Assembly: GCA_944989445.1 (NCBI GenBank)
Contig: CALYLW010000209.1
Span: 397,001 to 461,000 of the forward strand
DNA: 64,000 nucleotides
Direction: 5' to 3'
From: Ampullaceana balthica
Lineage: Eukaryota; Mollusca; Gastropoda; Lymnaeidae
Part shown: positions 43,493-57,106 of the stretch, piece after piece
How positions within the stretch are numbered: position 1 is the stretch's first letter
Layout of the letters: the number at the start of each line of letters is the position of its first letter
Made by a program: the position numbers and the translations under genes
Notes under the pieces: generated by a model
The model's input: only the letters and a program-made list of their open reading frames with translations
Database searches by the model: none
What the model was told of the DNA's origin: nothing

Positions 43493-43677
43493 CAGTGACG
43501 TAACTAGGGGGGAGCGGGGGTGCGGACTGCACAGGGGATGACACCAAAATGTAAAATTCTGTATGTTCCCACTATTACGCACTGGCAGACTCGGGGGGGG
43601 GGTCTATGGGGTAAGTCGTGAGGGGGTGACACCATGAGCTACCGCATTGGGTGACACCAACCCCAGTGACACCTCTG
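43493..43677 (+). mobile_element. Probable hAT MITE
   Basis: Left end CAGTGACGTAACTAGG and inverted right end CAGAGGTGTCACTGG; flanking octamers CCAGTACT and CCGGTAAT agree at six of eight. Interior contains three GGGTGACACC-like phrases. Confidence 0.5.
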
Positions 43678-43685
43678 CCGGTAAT

Positions 43686-44171
43686 GGTAAAGTAAAGTTC
43701 TATTAATCATTATAACAAGACAACATTTAATGGAACTATTAAAAAAATTAAACTGCATGTAACGTCATCTTGATGTCGGATGAATACCGATTTTTAAAAA
43801 AAAATTATTGAGGCATTAGATTTTGCTGTTCGACTTGAGAACTGAAGCACTAAATACTATCTCAATAGATTAAACATTTTTCTCCTGCAATTTTGTCTGC
43901 TCTGAACAACAAGAGATCATCGTCGGCGCTTCTATTGTTGATCGTCCCGGGAATCCAAACGATGTCTCTTTTAAATAAAAGACTTTCCGGGAAATGTCTC
44001 ACCTCTGGTAATTAAGAATACAATTTACTGTTGTCATTTTTTCCCTTTCCCAGACATGATTCGAACATCACGCACTGTCACTCGGTACAATGAACTTTAA
44101 AACAGATCTATTAACTTCTCTGAATTGCGGAGCCTTCTTATTGTTTATTGAATCCTTTCTTTTAACTCGTA
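43686..44171. other. Spacer, no gene seen
   Basis: AT-rich, with no feature supported. Confidence 0.3.
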
Positions 44172-44520
44172 ACGTCTGCTAGTCTGTCTGTCGCAAAAAA
44201 CTTTGGATCGATTTTTAACCCAATTCCCGGTATCCTATCGAGCTGAAATTTGCAGTCAGACTGGTGGCGACGATAACAATTTTCTATCAAAATTTCACAT
44301 TGATCGAATGTACTGTAATTAAATTAATGAATTTTTAGATTATCTCTATGTATCCCTGTGTGGCATGTAGATGTTTATGCTAGTCTGTCGCGCGGTGCGT
44401 ATTACATTAAAAATAATTTAATGACATTTTCCCGATCTTTAAATGTTTATGCTAGTCTGTCGTGCGTATTTTATTGAACATACTTTTAGTTATAGTCAAA
44501 AACTTTTTTAATTTTTAATT
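44172..44520 (-). repeat. Interspersed repeat family B, minus-strand diverged copy
   Basis: Inverse order of 50645-51045: TTTTTAACCCA, GAGCTGAAATTTGCA, AATGTACTGTAATTAAATTA and two GTTTATGCTAGTCTGTCG phrases. Confidence 0.6.
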
Positions 44521-45999
44521 TTCTTTTTTATTTAACATTTCCAAGTCACGACTACATTAAGATGAAGATAAATGTCTTCTAAGTGAGACAAATGGTTGGA
44601 AAAGAAAACATTTAAACTATAGCGCTGGTTCTGATTTTTTTTAAAAATGTGTTCGATTAATCGGGAAAATGTTGAATCGATTAGTTTCGATTAATTATAT
44701 TTTTATAACGCATATATAGATCCCGTTAAGTCGCGATTCATTATTTTGCAAAAATTGGTTAATTCGCGGTAATTCCATGGCTCCTAAATTTTGTCACGTA
44801 ACACAGCTAGTTCTTTAATCGATTAAATTTTTTTAACGATTAATCGATTAATTAATCGTTTCCTTCCACAGCCCTAAGTTAAACATAATTATTTTCAAAA
44901 AAACAATGTAATTTGGTGATAAATATAATGCCACAATTTCAAGTGTATTTCAAAGCTTCAGACACCAAATTATAAAAAAAAATTAAATGTATTTACTTTT
45001 TAAATTAACTTGTGCATGGCTTTAACTCTACGCACCCCCCACCCCCGCATACATCTATTTACAACACTATTAGACGTCACTTGCCATATAGAATCATCCC
45101 TAATCATGATGTTTCAGATAACCTTTATTGTACTTATACCATCACATGGGCGTTTTCTCCCTTTAAAAAGCATCAAGGTTAACCACGTAACATTCTGAAT
45201 AGTTTACTTTTCAAAACGAAAACAATAAGATTGTATATGTACGATGGATTCAAAACCAGAATAATTGTTTTTGTTAAGAACGCTTTTCTTCTTCACGTTA
45301 AGTCGGGTTATAAGCAACAGACTCTGAAATGAGAACCCTTTAGTTTAACAAGTCTTAGCGACCGTTGTTAAAGTTTGAGAACTACTTTGTTAGAGAGTGG
45401 AATGCAAAATGGGTTAAGTTCATTTTTTTACCACAACCTTTATTGCACTAATGTATTTCTAAACTAACTGAAATCAAAATATTTTTTTTTAAATGGGTAA
45501 TAATTAATATGTGATCCCCACCTCTCACTTTGATATTTTAAATTCAAGTTTCTAGCGAATATTTTCGGCGCTTAACCTCTATTTCTTTAAATAGTCACCT
45601 TAGGAGTGGTTTTATTATTATTATTGTTATTATTATTATTATTATAGAACTTCGCATAAGTGAACTAAAGTAACACAAACCTATATACACCATTATATAC
45701 TGTTACTTAACACCTACCGGTTACCTGTTTTATGATACAAGGAAACGTGTGCGAAATAATAAAATAGAAATTAAAAAAAGAAATAAAAAGCAACCGTTGT
45801 AAATCAGGTCGTCAACGTTTACCCCTCCACACCCCTACCCCCGTCATAGCTGCCTGACGCCTTTACGTGAAAAACAGGACACGCCTCTACTCTTACCTGG
45901 AAAGTCTGGCCTAGAAGATGGTTCGGCGAACAGCTTTATCATTGCCGAATAGTTGAATGCACCTCAACAACGCTGAACATAATTGGTGAGCTCAGCCGC
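44521..45999. other. Spacer with a hAT-end fragment and (TTA)n
   Basis: 44,640-44,877 carries ATTAATCG-type repeats and ends CAGCCCTAA, a diverged end of the TAGGGCTGC hAT family. 45,612-45,646 is a (TTA)n run. No gene is seen. Confidence 0.5.
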
Positions 46000-46134
46000 G
46001 GCCAATTTTACTCGTTTGGGCTTCTGTCAAGGATTTCGTGTGCCTTGTTTTGTTATATAGATAGACAAGTCGTAAGTCACACAGAGTGTTGTTCTACATT
46101 TACTACCGCCAGCTGTTGGATAATGAACTGTTAG
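46000..46134 (+). other. Possible non-coding first exon ending at a strong donor
   Basis: A less AT-rich stretch with GGCCAAT (46000s) and a TATATAG-like box (~46056) ends in GTTAG|GTAAGT at 46134/46135, a near-perfect 5' splice site. No open frame crosses it. It may be a 5' untranslated exon of a gene further right, but a chance donor is equally possible. Confidence 0.2.
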
Positions 46135-46367
46135 GTAAGTTGTGTTGGTGCTGGGAAACGTTGTGCTCCTCTACGCGTTTCCAGTCAATACTGGGGCCAT
46201 AATACTGAGCTGTTGTTAATAATTTAAGTTTTCATTATTGTGTCGTGAGGACGTAGTGTCGGGTCAACGAGTCACTGTGAACGCTTGCAGGTGTGACAGA
46301 TGGGCATAGGCCGCACCATAAACCGTTGCGCATCTGCAAGTGTGCAAAGTATAGTAAAGTTCCCTTT

Positions 46368-46637
46368 GGGGCCGTCCATAAAGTACGTCACGCTCCAGAG
46401 GGGGGTGTAAGACAGTGTGACTGTTTGTGACAGGAGGTGGGGGGGGGGTCCGGCCATGTGTGACGTTACGGTGTCTCATATGAAATTTTAATTATTTTGT
46501 TAATAAAAACAACATTTTTGTTCGAAAGTGTGACGTACTTTAGGGGGGGGGTCTGAGATTTGTGACAGTTTGTGACAGGGGGGAGGGGGGAGTTAAAAAT
46601 GGTCCAAAATAGTGGGACGTACTTTATGGACGGCCCC
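46368..46637. mobile_element. Complete GGGGCCGTCC MITE
   Basis: Starts GGGGCCGTCCATAAAGTACG and ends with its inverse TACTTTATGGACGGCCCC. Interior has GTGACAGTTTGTGACAGG-type phrases mirroring the 28980-29240 copy, so the two elements are full-length relatives. Confidence 0.8.
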
Positions 46638-46747
46638 TTTTCATGATCATGATGACATAAATAATATGTGCAAGGTGAAGTAGCTTTCACGGCTTACTAG
46701 GATTACTAGGGGACAAGGTGGCTAGCACAATGATCAGAGACTTTAAA

Positions 46748-46861
46748 TTCCCCCCCTCTGCCGAGCTAATGTCAAGTACCCATCGGAGCCTCCACCAGAA
46801 GTCGAACCCGAGACTCTCGGATGGCTAGTCGCACGCGCTGCCCAGCCACGGTGCCCCCAAG
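46748..46861 (-). repeat. tRNA-derived SINE, 3'-truncated minus copy
   Basis: On the minus strand: GCACCGTGGCTGGGCAGCGC, GGGTTCGACTTC (B-box) and GATGGGTACTTGACATTAG, in the order of 59412-59695 but diverged and without the tail. Confidence 0.65.
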
Positions 46862-47114
46862 TGGGTAGATATAATACAGTTGTAATATGAAAGAGGAAAT
46901 ACTTTCGGTTTGTAATGTACGGCATTGACGCCTAAAACTAAAATCCATTTGGACTTGTTTATGTCAGGGGCACACGGTAGCACTTGTATGTTAGCCCAGT
47001 GGGCTGGATCTCGTTAACCCTTTAGACGCCACTGCTGCAGTTGTGCTCCTCTGTACTCCCATGCCGATGAGGGCCCCATGTAATTCTATTTGTATTATCT
47101 TAACTTATGCAAAT

Positions 47115-47165
47115 GACAGATGCCACTTCTATACAGAAGATTACTGCGTTGTTTGCTTACTCATG
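47115..47165 (-). repeat. SINE tail fragment
   Basis: Inverse of the SINE end: CTTCTATACAGAAGATTACTG with a worn GATAA tail. Confidence 0.45.
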
Positions 47166-47419
47166 ACTTATGTCTAGCCTTGCATTATTTTAGTATATTA
47201 TAATTTTTAAGCGCTGATGGTGTGTTGGCAGGGTTGGTTTTCTTGTTTTGCTCAGGCATGAACACATTCCAAGCCCCCAAATGCCTGACGGGAAGAAGAA
47301 GGTTTTATATGGGTTTGTTCTTGCAAATTACACTGACGTATTCTTATCTTTGTATTTTATGACTTTGCACCGTTGAGACGTGCCATGTATCATTACTCAG
47401 AGATAATTTTATCTTTTAG

Positions 47420-47543
47420 TAGGGCTGTACCGGATTCAAATTTTTTAAATCAGGCCAGAGCCGGATTTGACCGGATTTATGAAGTGAAATACGACCGGAG
47501 CCGGATTCGGGATTAGCCGTAGCCAAAATCCGGTACACTCCTA
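47420..47543. mobile_element. Short hAT MITE (124 bp)
   Basis: Ends TAGGGCTGTACCGGATT and, inverted, TAGGAGTGTACCGGATT. Flanks TCTTTTAG and TCTTTTGG match at seven of eight. Interior repeats CCGGATT/GCCGGA several times. Confidence 0.8.
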
Positions 47544-47551
47544 TCTTTTGG

Positions 47552-48534
47552 CCATTAGTGGACGCTCTGATCAGTAGGCTTCCATTTAAATGGTGGTGAT
47601 GGTCATGTACTCAAATGACCAATGGCGACTTTCAGTGTTGTGAAATGGATTACGACCTCGAGATTTGTTTTTTTTTATGTTATTTATTTTACGGCTTTCT
47701 GATTGGGACTCACATCACATGGCCTTGACCTTGGCGGGTGTTAGTGTAGACCACGCAGAGCGCCACGTTTTAGGATACATAACATTCAGTAACGACGAGA
47801 ACATCTGTTTTCCATGTGCGCACTTTTAAAGAATTCTCCCCTGAAGAAATTTATACAACATATGACTGTTGCCATGCAACTGACCTTCTCAACATTGCGT
47901 TGGTTTGTTTATAAATAAAAATTATTTAATATATAATATACATTTTTTTTTAAATTTAGTTAAAATTTTTGATGAAATTGAATTAATTTGTGTGCGTTTG
48001 TGTATTATCATTTAGATTTTCAAATGTATTATTTCACGAAACTCCTTCAATGCTCGCCCATGGCAGAGTTTATTCACGTATAAAATAAGCCGATTTTTTA
48101 AATCCATATTTTACCTAATTTCTTCTGCAAACTAAGTCCTTCTTATCTTCTTGTTAAACAAGAACATGACCTAGAAAAAAATGACCTTGAAACTTGTCAA
48201 CTGTACCTGTACGGCAGGGCTACGTGACATCACAAGGCATATGTATTTCTGCAAGTACGATCTCTCTATAAATGGAATACCCTGACGTCTAAGAGAAGTT
48301 AATGTTTACTCCCACTTAAGTTAAACCCTGTTGCTCTCATTCGACTACCAAAACTGTATGTAATAAATTTCAAATCAGATTTCTTGTATAAATTATTGCC
48401 AATTTTACACATCAAAAAGTAAATATCTGGTCAACTGCTCGAAAGAACTCATGTCTAATGGAAATTTTTTGCAGTCATACTTATAAAACGGCAATGTAAA
48501 ATTGTTTATCAATGGAAAATATTGAATAAAACCA
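47552..48534. other. Spacer, no gene seen
   Basis: Nothing supported beyond AT-rich DNA. Confidence 0.3.
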
Positions 48535-48620
48535 GTGCTTTTCGGCACCCTTTCCACAGTTACTATTATTACTGCCTGGAATGCTTTTTCGGGTGCGTTC
48601 CGGTACCATTTTTCATGCCT
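48535..48620 (+). repeat. Left-end fragment of the 33275-type hAT MITE
   Basis: CAGTGCTTTTCGGCACC followed by TTCCGGTACCATTTT; the right end is not found. Confidence 0.4.
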
Positions 48621-48764
48621 TCAGGTACCTTTTTTAAAAAAAATTCACAGAATAAAACAGGATTTCTTCATTCTCCAGTGGTTCAGAAGTCTAATATTCG
48701 AACCTCGAAGGAAAAAAGATGCCACACAGTAAGCTGAAACATGCAATTTTTTTAATTTAAATCC

Positions 48765-49140
48765 CTTATATTAAGTTCACCATCGAGCTGCAATTTCGCA
48801 CATAGACTCGTGTCACCTAACAATGCATCGTATCAAAATTTCAGATCGATTGAATGTACCGTAATTAAATTAATGCATTTTTAGTTTATCTCTATACAAT
48901 ATATGTTATTCAATTTCACATTTTGTTATAGTTTGTCTTCCACGTGCCAGTTGAGTACGCTTCACGCCATCCATCGATGTCCACACCCCTCCCGTCCCTT
49001 CCCCTGGTTTTAAAGCCAGGGGATATCAGTCGGTGTCAGTCTGTAAATGTTTGTCGCGTTTGAACATAATCAATACTTTTAGTTATGTCTCATATATAAG
49101 GGATTTATAGTCAAAAACTTTGTTTTACGGGGTTGTTTAA
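48765..49140 (-). repeat. Interspersed repeat family B, minus-strand copy with internal deletion
   Basis: Inverse of 50645-51045: CATCGAGCTGCAATTTCGCA and GAATGTACCGTAATTAAATT at left, then CATATATAAGGGATTTATAG and GTTTTACGGGGTT at right, with unrelated DNA (48910-49010) in between. Confidence 0.6.
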
Positions 49141-49204
49141 TTAAAATAATTCAAGCTGTACCTCGGGCCAACTTTTGCTTGTCACGACTACGATCCTAAT
49201 TATT

Positions 49205-49815
49205 GTTTACTAGACGCCCCGCGGCGTAGCATACGCCGCAGACTTGCTCATGGAGAGTGCAAAGGAAGTGGAGAAAGAACGGACACAAACTACAGCACGA
49301 AGAAATCAAAACAACGCGATTGAACGTCGGTTTGGGGAGGGGGGTGGGACTGCCGACTCATTGTTGGTTTCGAGACATTCGCACTGTGGTTATCTACCTG
49401 CCCACCACCCTTTACCACATTAGCTTGCCAACCATAAACTGTGATTGGCCGACCCTAGCGAGGGTCAGCCATGTTGGCAATAAAGGGTAAAAGAACGGGC
49501 ACAAACAGACATTTTTTTAAAATTAAAAAAACAACAATGTTTTCGCTGGGGCTTGAACCCAGGACCTTCCCCGTATAAGGCGGACGTTATAACCAGTACA
49601 CTGTGAATCTCACGTTATTCTGTGAAGGAACAATGCAAGTGAACGCAAGGACCATTGTTGGTCTCGAGACATTGGTCGACCCCAGCGAGGGTCATTCGTC
49701 ATGCTCGTTTGCACATACTCGCTTTGGTGAAGGGGCGGGAGGAGGGCTAGAGAGTCGGCGTGCGTGCGTCGTGTCCCGCACGGTTAGGCGGCGTAGAGAA
49801 TTATATATACAGATT
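49205..49815 (+). repeat. Interspersed repeat family C, longer copy with tRNA-like block
   Basis: The part 49535-49815 repeats 21335-21620, including the minus-strand T-arm CTGGGTTCAAGCCCCAG, and ends ATTATATATACAGAT. Upstream, GACGCCCCGCGGCGTAGC (49213) may be the true start of the unit, with more sequence preserved than in the GPCR-intron copy. Confidence 0.6.
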
Positions 49816-50640
49816 ACACATTGCACTTCAGAGATATAATAGTTCCATGGTCATTGTTGCTTTGTAGAAGTTGTTTCCAACATCCATTCTCGTTCACCAT
49901 GTAACAATAAGATTGCTTTAGCAAAAATGGTCCCTAACTTCCGCTGGACACACACTAAAATAGCTAATCCGCGCCCCCCCATTCAGACAACAGTTAACCC
50001 CCACTTGTTAACTGCCATGGGATCTACCTAGCATAACTGTCCATCAAAAATTATATTCTCAAAATCTTGGACAAACACAAACAGTCTAAACACAAACTAA
50101 CACTCTCTATATGGAGAATCAAAACATCCGCGGGTAAAATTAGAACATATGTTAATTCATGGCATAATCTCCAAACCAAAAGGTTGATTATTGTTTGCCT
50201 CTCGCCCTTCTGTCACTTAGACTTACTCCCGTATAAAATAGCATATTTAAAACCCACCATAAGGTGAAAGCGGACGATGAAATTTGCAGCAGAAATTTTC
50301 CACCTTTGTGTTGTTTGTTTACATGGTCGGGTTTATCGAGCTCAAATTCGGAAGAGAAGTTGCCTGTCATTGATATCACATGACACGTTTTTAAAACTGC
50401 CGTGTCTTCAAAACTGGGACAAGGGGGCGATGATACACAGTTGAATTTGCGCAATAAAAACACAGATCCCTCCCCCACCCCCACCCCTCAAATTTGAAAT
50501 AAGTAGTTATTTAAATCTGGATCATGATTCATACTGTTTGGTTTGAAATGGTCTTCGCGGTGTTGTGATCGAAAGCGTTCAGGCGGCGATGCAAACGTAT
50601 CGGATTCTATTTAAGGTATGGCTTTTAAAATATTTAATTA
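49816..50640. other. Spacer, no gene supported
   Basis: Open frames at 50067-50267 (+) and 50188-50484 (-) have no recognisable domain. Confidence 0.3.
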
Positions 50641-50644
50641 ACCA

Positions 50645-51045
50645 ACCCGTAAAACAAAGTAAAAAAATCCCTTATATATGAGACATAACTGAAAGTATTG
50701 GTTATGTTCAATACACTACACATAGCGCGACAGACTAGCATAAACATTTACAGATCGGGAAAATTTTATAAAAGTATGTTCAATATAATATGCACCACAC
50801 CGCGCGACAGGAAAATATTAAAAAGGTTGTTCAATATAATACGCACCGCGTGACAGACTAGCACAAACATTTACATGCTACATAAGAGATACATAGAGAT
50901 AATCTAAAAATTCATTAATTTAATTACAGTACATTTGATCAATCTGAAGTTTTGATACAATGCATTGTTAGGTGTTAAGTCTATGTGCAAAATTTCAGCT
51001 CGATAGGATCACGGGAAGTGGGTCATTTTTTACTTTTGTTTTTCC
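50645..51045 (+). repeat. Interspersed repeat family B, plus copy
   Basis: Begins ACCCGTAAAACAAAG, holds TTCAATATAATACGCACC-type cores and GCGCGACAG phrases, and continues through TTACAGTACATTTGATC to CAGCTCGATAGGATC. A separate subfamily from the 6769/22183 pair. Confidence 0.65.
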
Positions 51046-51267
51046 GTGGGACCACGATAGAGAGACAAGACGGTGAAGTTAAATATAAGGTATTTAAATT
51101 CTGCCTTGGTCGAATAGGCGTAACGACTCGGAAATCTATATCAGTGCTTCACAGAATTTTATTCGGTGGACCAGTAGACAAGTTTTTCTCCGGGAACTGG
51201 AGCAAGCTTTTTTTTTAAAAATCTTAGTTCATAACCAATGACTGGCTCAGTGCTGCGAGGTGTTAGT

Positions 51268-52591
51268 CAGGGTTGTTAATATTGCAATATTGTATTGGTA
51301 TTGGTAGTATTGCCAATACTTTTTTAAGTATTGGGACGATATTGCAATACTTCTTGAAATTTGATATTGGTATTGGTATTGCCAATAATTATTTTTGATA
51401 TTGGTATTGAGTTTTAACCAATACTAAAAGCAATATTCAATAAATTCTCTACAACATTGGTTGTGAATAAAGCTGAATATAATAAATTTTTCTTTTCTGT
51501 CGCCATCTTGCGAGTGACATTGCCAAACAATTTTTGAATGAGACTGATCAATGAAATGAATGATAATAGAAATCAAATCATATATGATATCTTTGGCAAT
51601 GAGCATTGACCAGTGACTTACCAAGGCTTAAGGCTTAGGCACTTTAGGCACCGTGCCTAGGGCCTACAAACAAAAATAAGGCCAAACAAAGAAAAAATAT
51701 TTTTAAAAATATTTATATAATATTAAATTTGTTGTAAATTAGAATTATTTTTAGTAGCGTGAATGCGTCGTTCTATTTCGTTCATAACTTTTCAATGATT
51801 GCGCATATTATGGACTGATAGGTAGATCTAATACTTTCAAGATCTTGATGCCATTTTTTTCTTTGGTCAATATTTTCTTTACGATTTCCTTTTACAGAAT
51901 TTCTTGCTTGAAAGTGAGTCAATTTAATGTTTTGTTTCATCCAATGCCAATGTAGACAGATTTTAGATATAACTCATGAATTTAAATTTTAAACTAAAAT
52001 TTAATTATTAATAACGATAAACTGCTTTATCTGCCGATGTTAATATCCACTGCAATCCACTGACTCGGTCTGACTGTTTGTTTACTATAGTATGTTTAAC
52101 CGTTTATGAATCATTTGCTTTTCTATGACATTCATTTGCTTCATTCATCCATTCATTCATCCATCCATCCATTCATTCATTCACAATATGTGTACAGTAT
52201 ACATATTAAAAATCTTTTTGCTTAAGGACGTTAAGGTATGCCGACTTATTTAATATGTTGTCAAAGACTTTTGAACGCTTTGAGGAAAACTGATGAAGCA
52301 AGTGTTAACTATTGAACAAAATTTGGTTAAAAATACATTGTCTAAATTAGCCAAAAATGTTGTTATCGTTTATCGATGTAAGTGATATAGAGCGATGAAT
52401 TACGTATTTGCGTTTTATTCGTCGAATGACCCAAATATTGGTATTGGTAAGGCAATAATAAATAAATATTGCTATTGGTATTGCAATACTGGTTTTAAAA
52501 TTGTATTGGTATTGGTATTGCCAATAGATTTTACAGGCAGTATTGGTATTGGTATTGCCAATATTTTTTTTTAGTATTGTTAACAACCCTG
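51268..52591. mobile_element. hAT element with ATTGGTATTG subterminal arrays (1324 bp)
   Basis: Identical octamers GTGTTAGT at 51260-51267 and 52592-52599. Ends CAGGGTTGTTAATATTG and, inverted, CAGGGTTGTTAACAATAC. Both flanks of the interior are packed with TATTGGTATTGCCAATA-type units (51285-51425 and 52435-52575). No transposase is recognised inside, so it is non-autonomous. Confidence 0.9.
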
Positions 52592-52668
52592 GTGTTAGTC
52601 AATATATTTTCCGCTTCCTCCACTAGAATAAACAAACTCTACTACTGACTGAGAATAACGCCCTATAA

Positions 52669-52860
52669 AAGTGGTGGCGAACCTTCTTTTGGGCAGCGTG
52701 CCCAAAATTCAAACCACTTGTTATTAGCAAAGTGGCAATGAAACCCAAAAAATGGGGGCTTTGGCTTAACTGGCTTGTTTAATGACGTAATATTTTAGTC
52801 GCGTGCCGGCTGATGAGGCTCTGCGACTGAGGCACACGTGCCATATGTTCGCCATCACTA
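52669..52860. mobile_element. hAT-type MITE (192 bp)
   Basis: Ends AAGTGGTGGCGAAC and, inverted, TAGTGATGGCGAAC. Flanks CCCTATAA and CCCTATAT match at seven of eight. Confidence 0.8.
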
Positions 52861-52868
52861 CCCTATAT

Positions 52869-53662
<794 letters not shown>

Positions 53663-53757
53663 GCATTGATTTCACTGGCCCAAACTTACGTAATCAATGT
53701 TTTCTTTTTTTCAAAGTGTTTTTCTTTCAAAACTAAGAATAGCTAGATCATCTAGAT

Positions 53758-53850
53758 CAGTGCTTCTCAAACTTTTTAGTATTGCGGACCGGCAGGAATT
53801 TTACCATTGCACCAGGGACCTTTTTAAATTATTTTCCCTGTACTGATGTA
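53758..53850 (+). repeat. Left-end fragment of the 11169-type hAT MITE
   Basis: CAGTGCTTCTCAAACTTTTT followed by GCGGACCGGCA, as at 11169; the right end is missing. Confidence 0.7.
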
Positions 53851-55129
53851 GTAGTGAAATATCCTTTCAGATAGGTTTCAGAAATCACATCCACAAATAT
53901 TATTACCTTAGAAGACTGTTTCCAGTGTCTTGAACTAACAGTCGTTCAGTAATTGATTTTTTTTTACAGTCGTCGCAAGATTGTGGTTAAATTCATTCTG
54001 GATTTACGGCGACACCTGCGGACGGAACCAAACCAAATGTTCGTAGAATCTATTTCTCTGCTAGATGCAGGGGCTGTTAGGCACCTTTTGTTTTTTTTAC
54101 TGTGGATGGCAGACGTTACAGATAACACGTCTGCTGCAGCAGCTGTAATGATATTGTGACCGATTTATTATTTCCCTTGTTCACGTGTTGTAATGCAGCG
54201 TAAAAAGCCTCATTTTGGCGTTGCTATACCTTGGCGCCCCGGGGATATATGTACACCCAGCTACGCTCTCAGGGTGGCGCCGCCTTCAGAGTAGGATAAA
54301 GCTCGAAAGTTAGTATTAAAAAATAGAATCCTAATGAATAAATTATGTCCAACACAATGGCTGTTGTTGTAAGATAGAAATAATGATATCAGTCTGGCAA
54401 AAACTTTAGCGTTAGAAACCTAAGTACTACAAGTTCCACCCCCCACCCCCATAGCTCAAATTGACAACACTGAAATTAACAACCAAATAATAAGGGTGAT
54501 GTTCCCGAGCTGTGTTAAAATGTCGGTGCCTAGCAATCAGTTTTAACACCAGTCGGTATTTTTTTTAAAGTTATTGCCATAAATTATTTCCACTTATTGT
54601 TTTTTTAGGACATCCACAAGGATGTGTCATATTCACAACAGTCATACGTGGCTTATCATCGAATTGGGACGGTACAGGTGTGTTTGTGTGTGTGTGTTTG
54701 TGTGTGTGTGGGTATACAATTTTTTTTTAAAGATACTAGACATTTATTTTTTTAGTTGACATGGTTGAGTATGGAAAGTAGGAATATGTGGAGGACAAGG
54801 GTTGAAGAGGACTGTGTAACAAGGAGATACAGAAAAAGTGGCATGCATGGAAACGCAGATGAGATAGCGGGATTGGTGATAAGCGTCGCATTTGATTAAA
54901 CGAATGAAGTCACACCAAAGGCTTTTTATTTCCTGATATCCAATGACACTCTCACGAAGAACGAGGAGATGCTTGTGGGAACCACCCCTCCCCTCCCCAA
55001 CATAGTCAGAAGATACCTTCCCTCGGAAGAGAGACACTTTCCAATCCACCCCCACCCCAGGGCCGTGAAGTCAGTTTTTCCCCACCACCCCCACCCCCCA
55101 CTGTAGAAAGCTTTATACAACAATGAGGT
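53851..55129. other. Spacer, no gene supported
   Basis: A (GT)n run lies at 54680-54712. 54,225-54,290 has GGCGCCCCGGGG and CAGCTACGC phrases like a worn hAT end. Frames at 54744-55192 on the minus strand show no domain. Confidence 0.35.
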
Positions 55130-55195
55130 ATGACGCAATAATCTTCTGTATAGACGCAGCTTCTGTAATGGATGAGATAAGATGAAATACACTAC
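55130..55195 (+). repeat. SINE tail fragment
   Basis: GACGCAATAATCTTCTGTAT then a GATGAGATAAGATG tail, as at the end of 59412-59695. Confidence 0.55.
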
Positions 55196-55723
55196 ATGGC
55201 TTTTTAAATTTAAATTTTATTATTTTAAAAAAACGTGTTTTTTAAAGTACCTGACTAAATTGGGGACATAACTACTGGTATCTAAAAAAAAAGCTTTGGT
55301 AAAATTGTGCAAAAGAATATCGAGGCTATGCTTCTTATGATCCATGTATTTCAATCATATCGTGAGACGTCATTTGATTCATATTATTTGTAATGGTCTG
55401 GATTAATTAAACCTCGATCCCCAAAATAATTTAAGGAAAATACACAAAGTTTTATATGTCCTGTTGTTTTATGGAAAGGGAAGATGATGAATATTAATTA
55501 AATAAATATTTAAAAAATAAATGGGGCATTAAAATATAATTAAAGCTAGGAGTAAAAAAATGTGGGATGTTTTGTTTGTTTGTTTGTATGTTTGTTTGTT
55601 TTTTGTGTTTTTTGTGTTGTTGTTTTTTTTTGTTGTTTTCTTTGCTAAGAGGGTGCTTTGCTATTTGGTTTTCATCAAAAATTGATTTACGAGAATGATA
55701 TTTTGAATGATATTTTGAAAAGT
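55196..55723. other. AT-rich spacer with a T/G-rich run
   Basis: 55,572-55,645 is a (TTTG)n-like low-complexity run; otherwise featureless. Confidence 0.4.
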
Positions 55724-57106
55724 CATCTAAGCAGTGGCGTAGCTAGGGTCATCTGCGCCCGGGGACATGACGCAAATTTTGCGCCCCTTCTCGAACCGAC
55801 AGATTTTGGGGACTAGTGAGCCCCCTAGAAATTTTTTGAAATTTACGGTTCTTTTTCGAAGTATCTGGTATTTTAATGAAGTAGAACACAGACTAATAAT
55901 TCTCTATGCGATTGTAAACTATTTATTTGAAGAAAAATATAGACTCTACTAATTATACATGACTGGAATAGACATAGTCTACAACAAATTGATTCTCCTT
56001 GATTTGACTCGCAAACTCGTCAATCACATTGTCAAAATTAATATTCTCAAGTGTTTCTCTTTCGATGCTAAGGAGTGCAAGATCACAAAGACGATCTTGT
56101 CCCATTGAAACATGTAAATAAGACAAAATAAGCTTCAGTTTGCTGAAGGACCGCTCACAGCTTGAAATTGAAACAGCAATTGTTATAAGTATTTGCAGTG
56201 GAATGCACATATTTGGAAATACGTCATTTCCATATGAAACAATAAAATCAAGAAGCTCCAAATAAGTTTCCGATAGAACTTCAGTCCGGGAACTGAACAG
56301 TATTTGTAGTCTCCGATTTCTGTGCACAATTCGTTGCCATTGACGCCAGCGTCGTAGAAATGTCCAAAATCTGAGCAATTTTGACGAAGTGTTATATCGA
56401 CATTTGTCTCAGCGAGAAGAGTTTTGACGTTTATTAAAAATCAAAATTTGGTGTTTAAGATTTTTAGACAAAAACCATATTGATATCTCCTGTTGGAGTC
56501 TATCAATTACGCAGTTCATAACACGTGCAATTTCTTCTTCTGCCGAAAGTCATGTATCTCTTTCTAAATCTCCAGGCATCCTCCGATGTCGTGTAATCCT
56601 TCTGTCAACCTCGATTCCCCAAGTTGTGCATCTTGTTTTTCCATTGTTTATCGCAACTAGGCTAAAACAATCACGACTGTTGACAAGTTCTTGCACCAGC
56701 GATTAAATATCAGATGCTGCCTCCTTGAAATTCATAGTAGTATCCTGCAACCGTTTCTGGACACGATCAATTTTCCCAAGTATGATTATGATGTTCCAGA
56801 AATGTATAAGAACTAGGAAGTTTAAGTTTAATATACCTGCCAGTAAAGTTAAGCATCACTTCTGTTGTCAGGCGTCATAGATGCATCTTCTGATAATTTT
56901 TCCAACAGCCCTACTAGTTCATATAGTCCTTCATAAATAGCTTTAACAGCTTCTGGCCGTGCACTCCAGCGTGTTTTAGACTCCCTCTTCACTGTGATTG
57001 GCACAATTCTTTTAATTCTTCCCAAGGAGTTGTTGAACGATATAAAAACAAATATATACTTTCAACTGTTCCAAAAACACGTGATAACAGCAGGATCCTG
57101 TTTAGC

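Noticed and set aside
54744..55192. 103- and 88-codon minus-strand frames
   Set aside because: They overlap each other in different frames, show no domain, and lie in low-complexity C/A-rich DNA.
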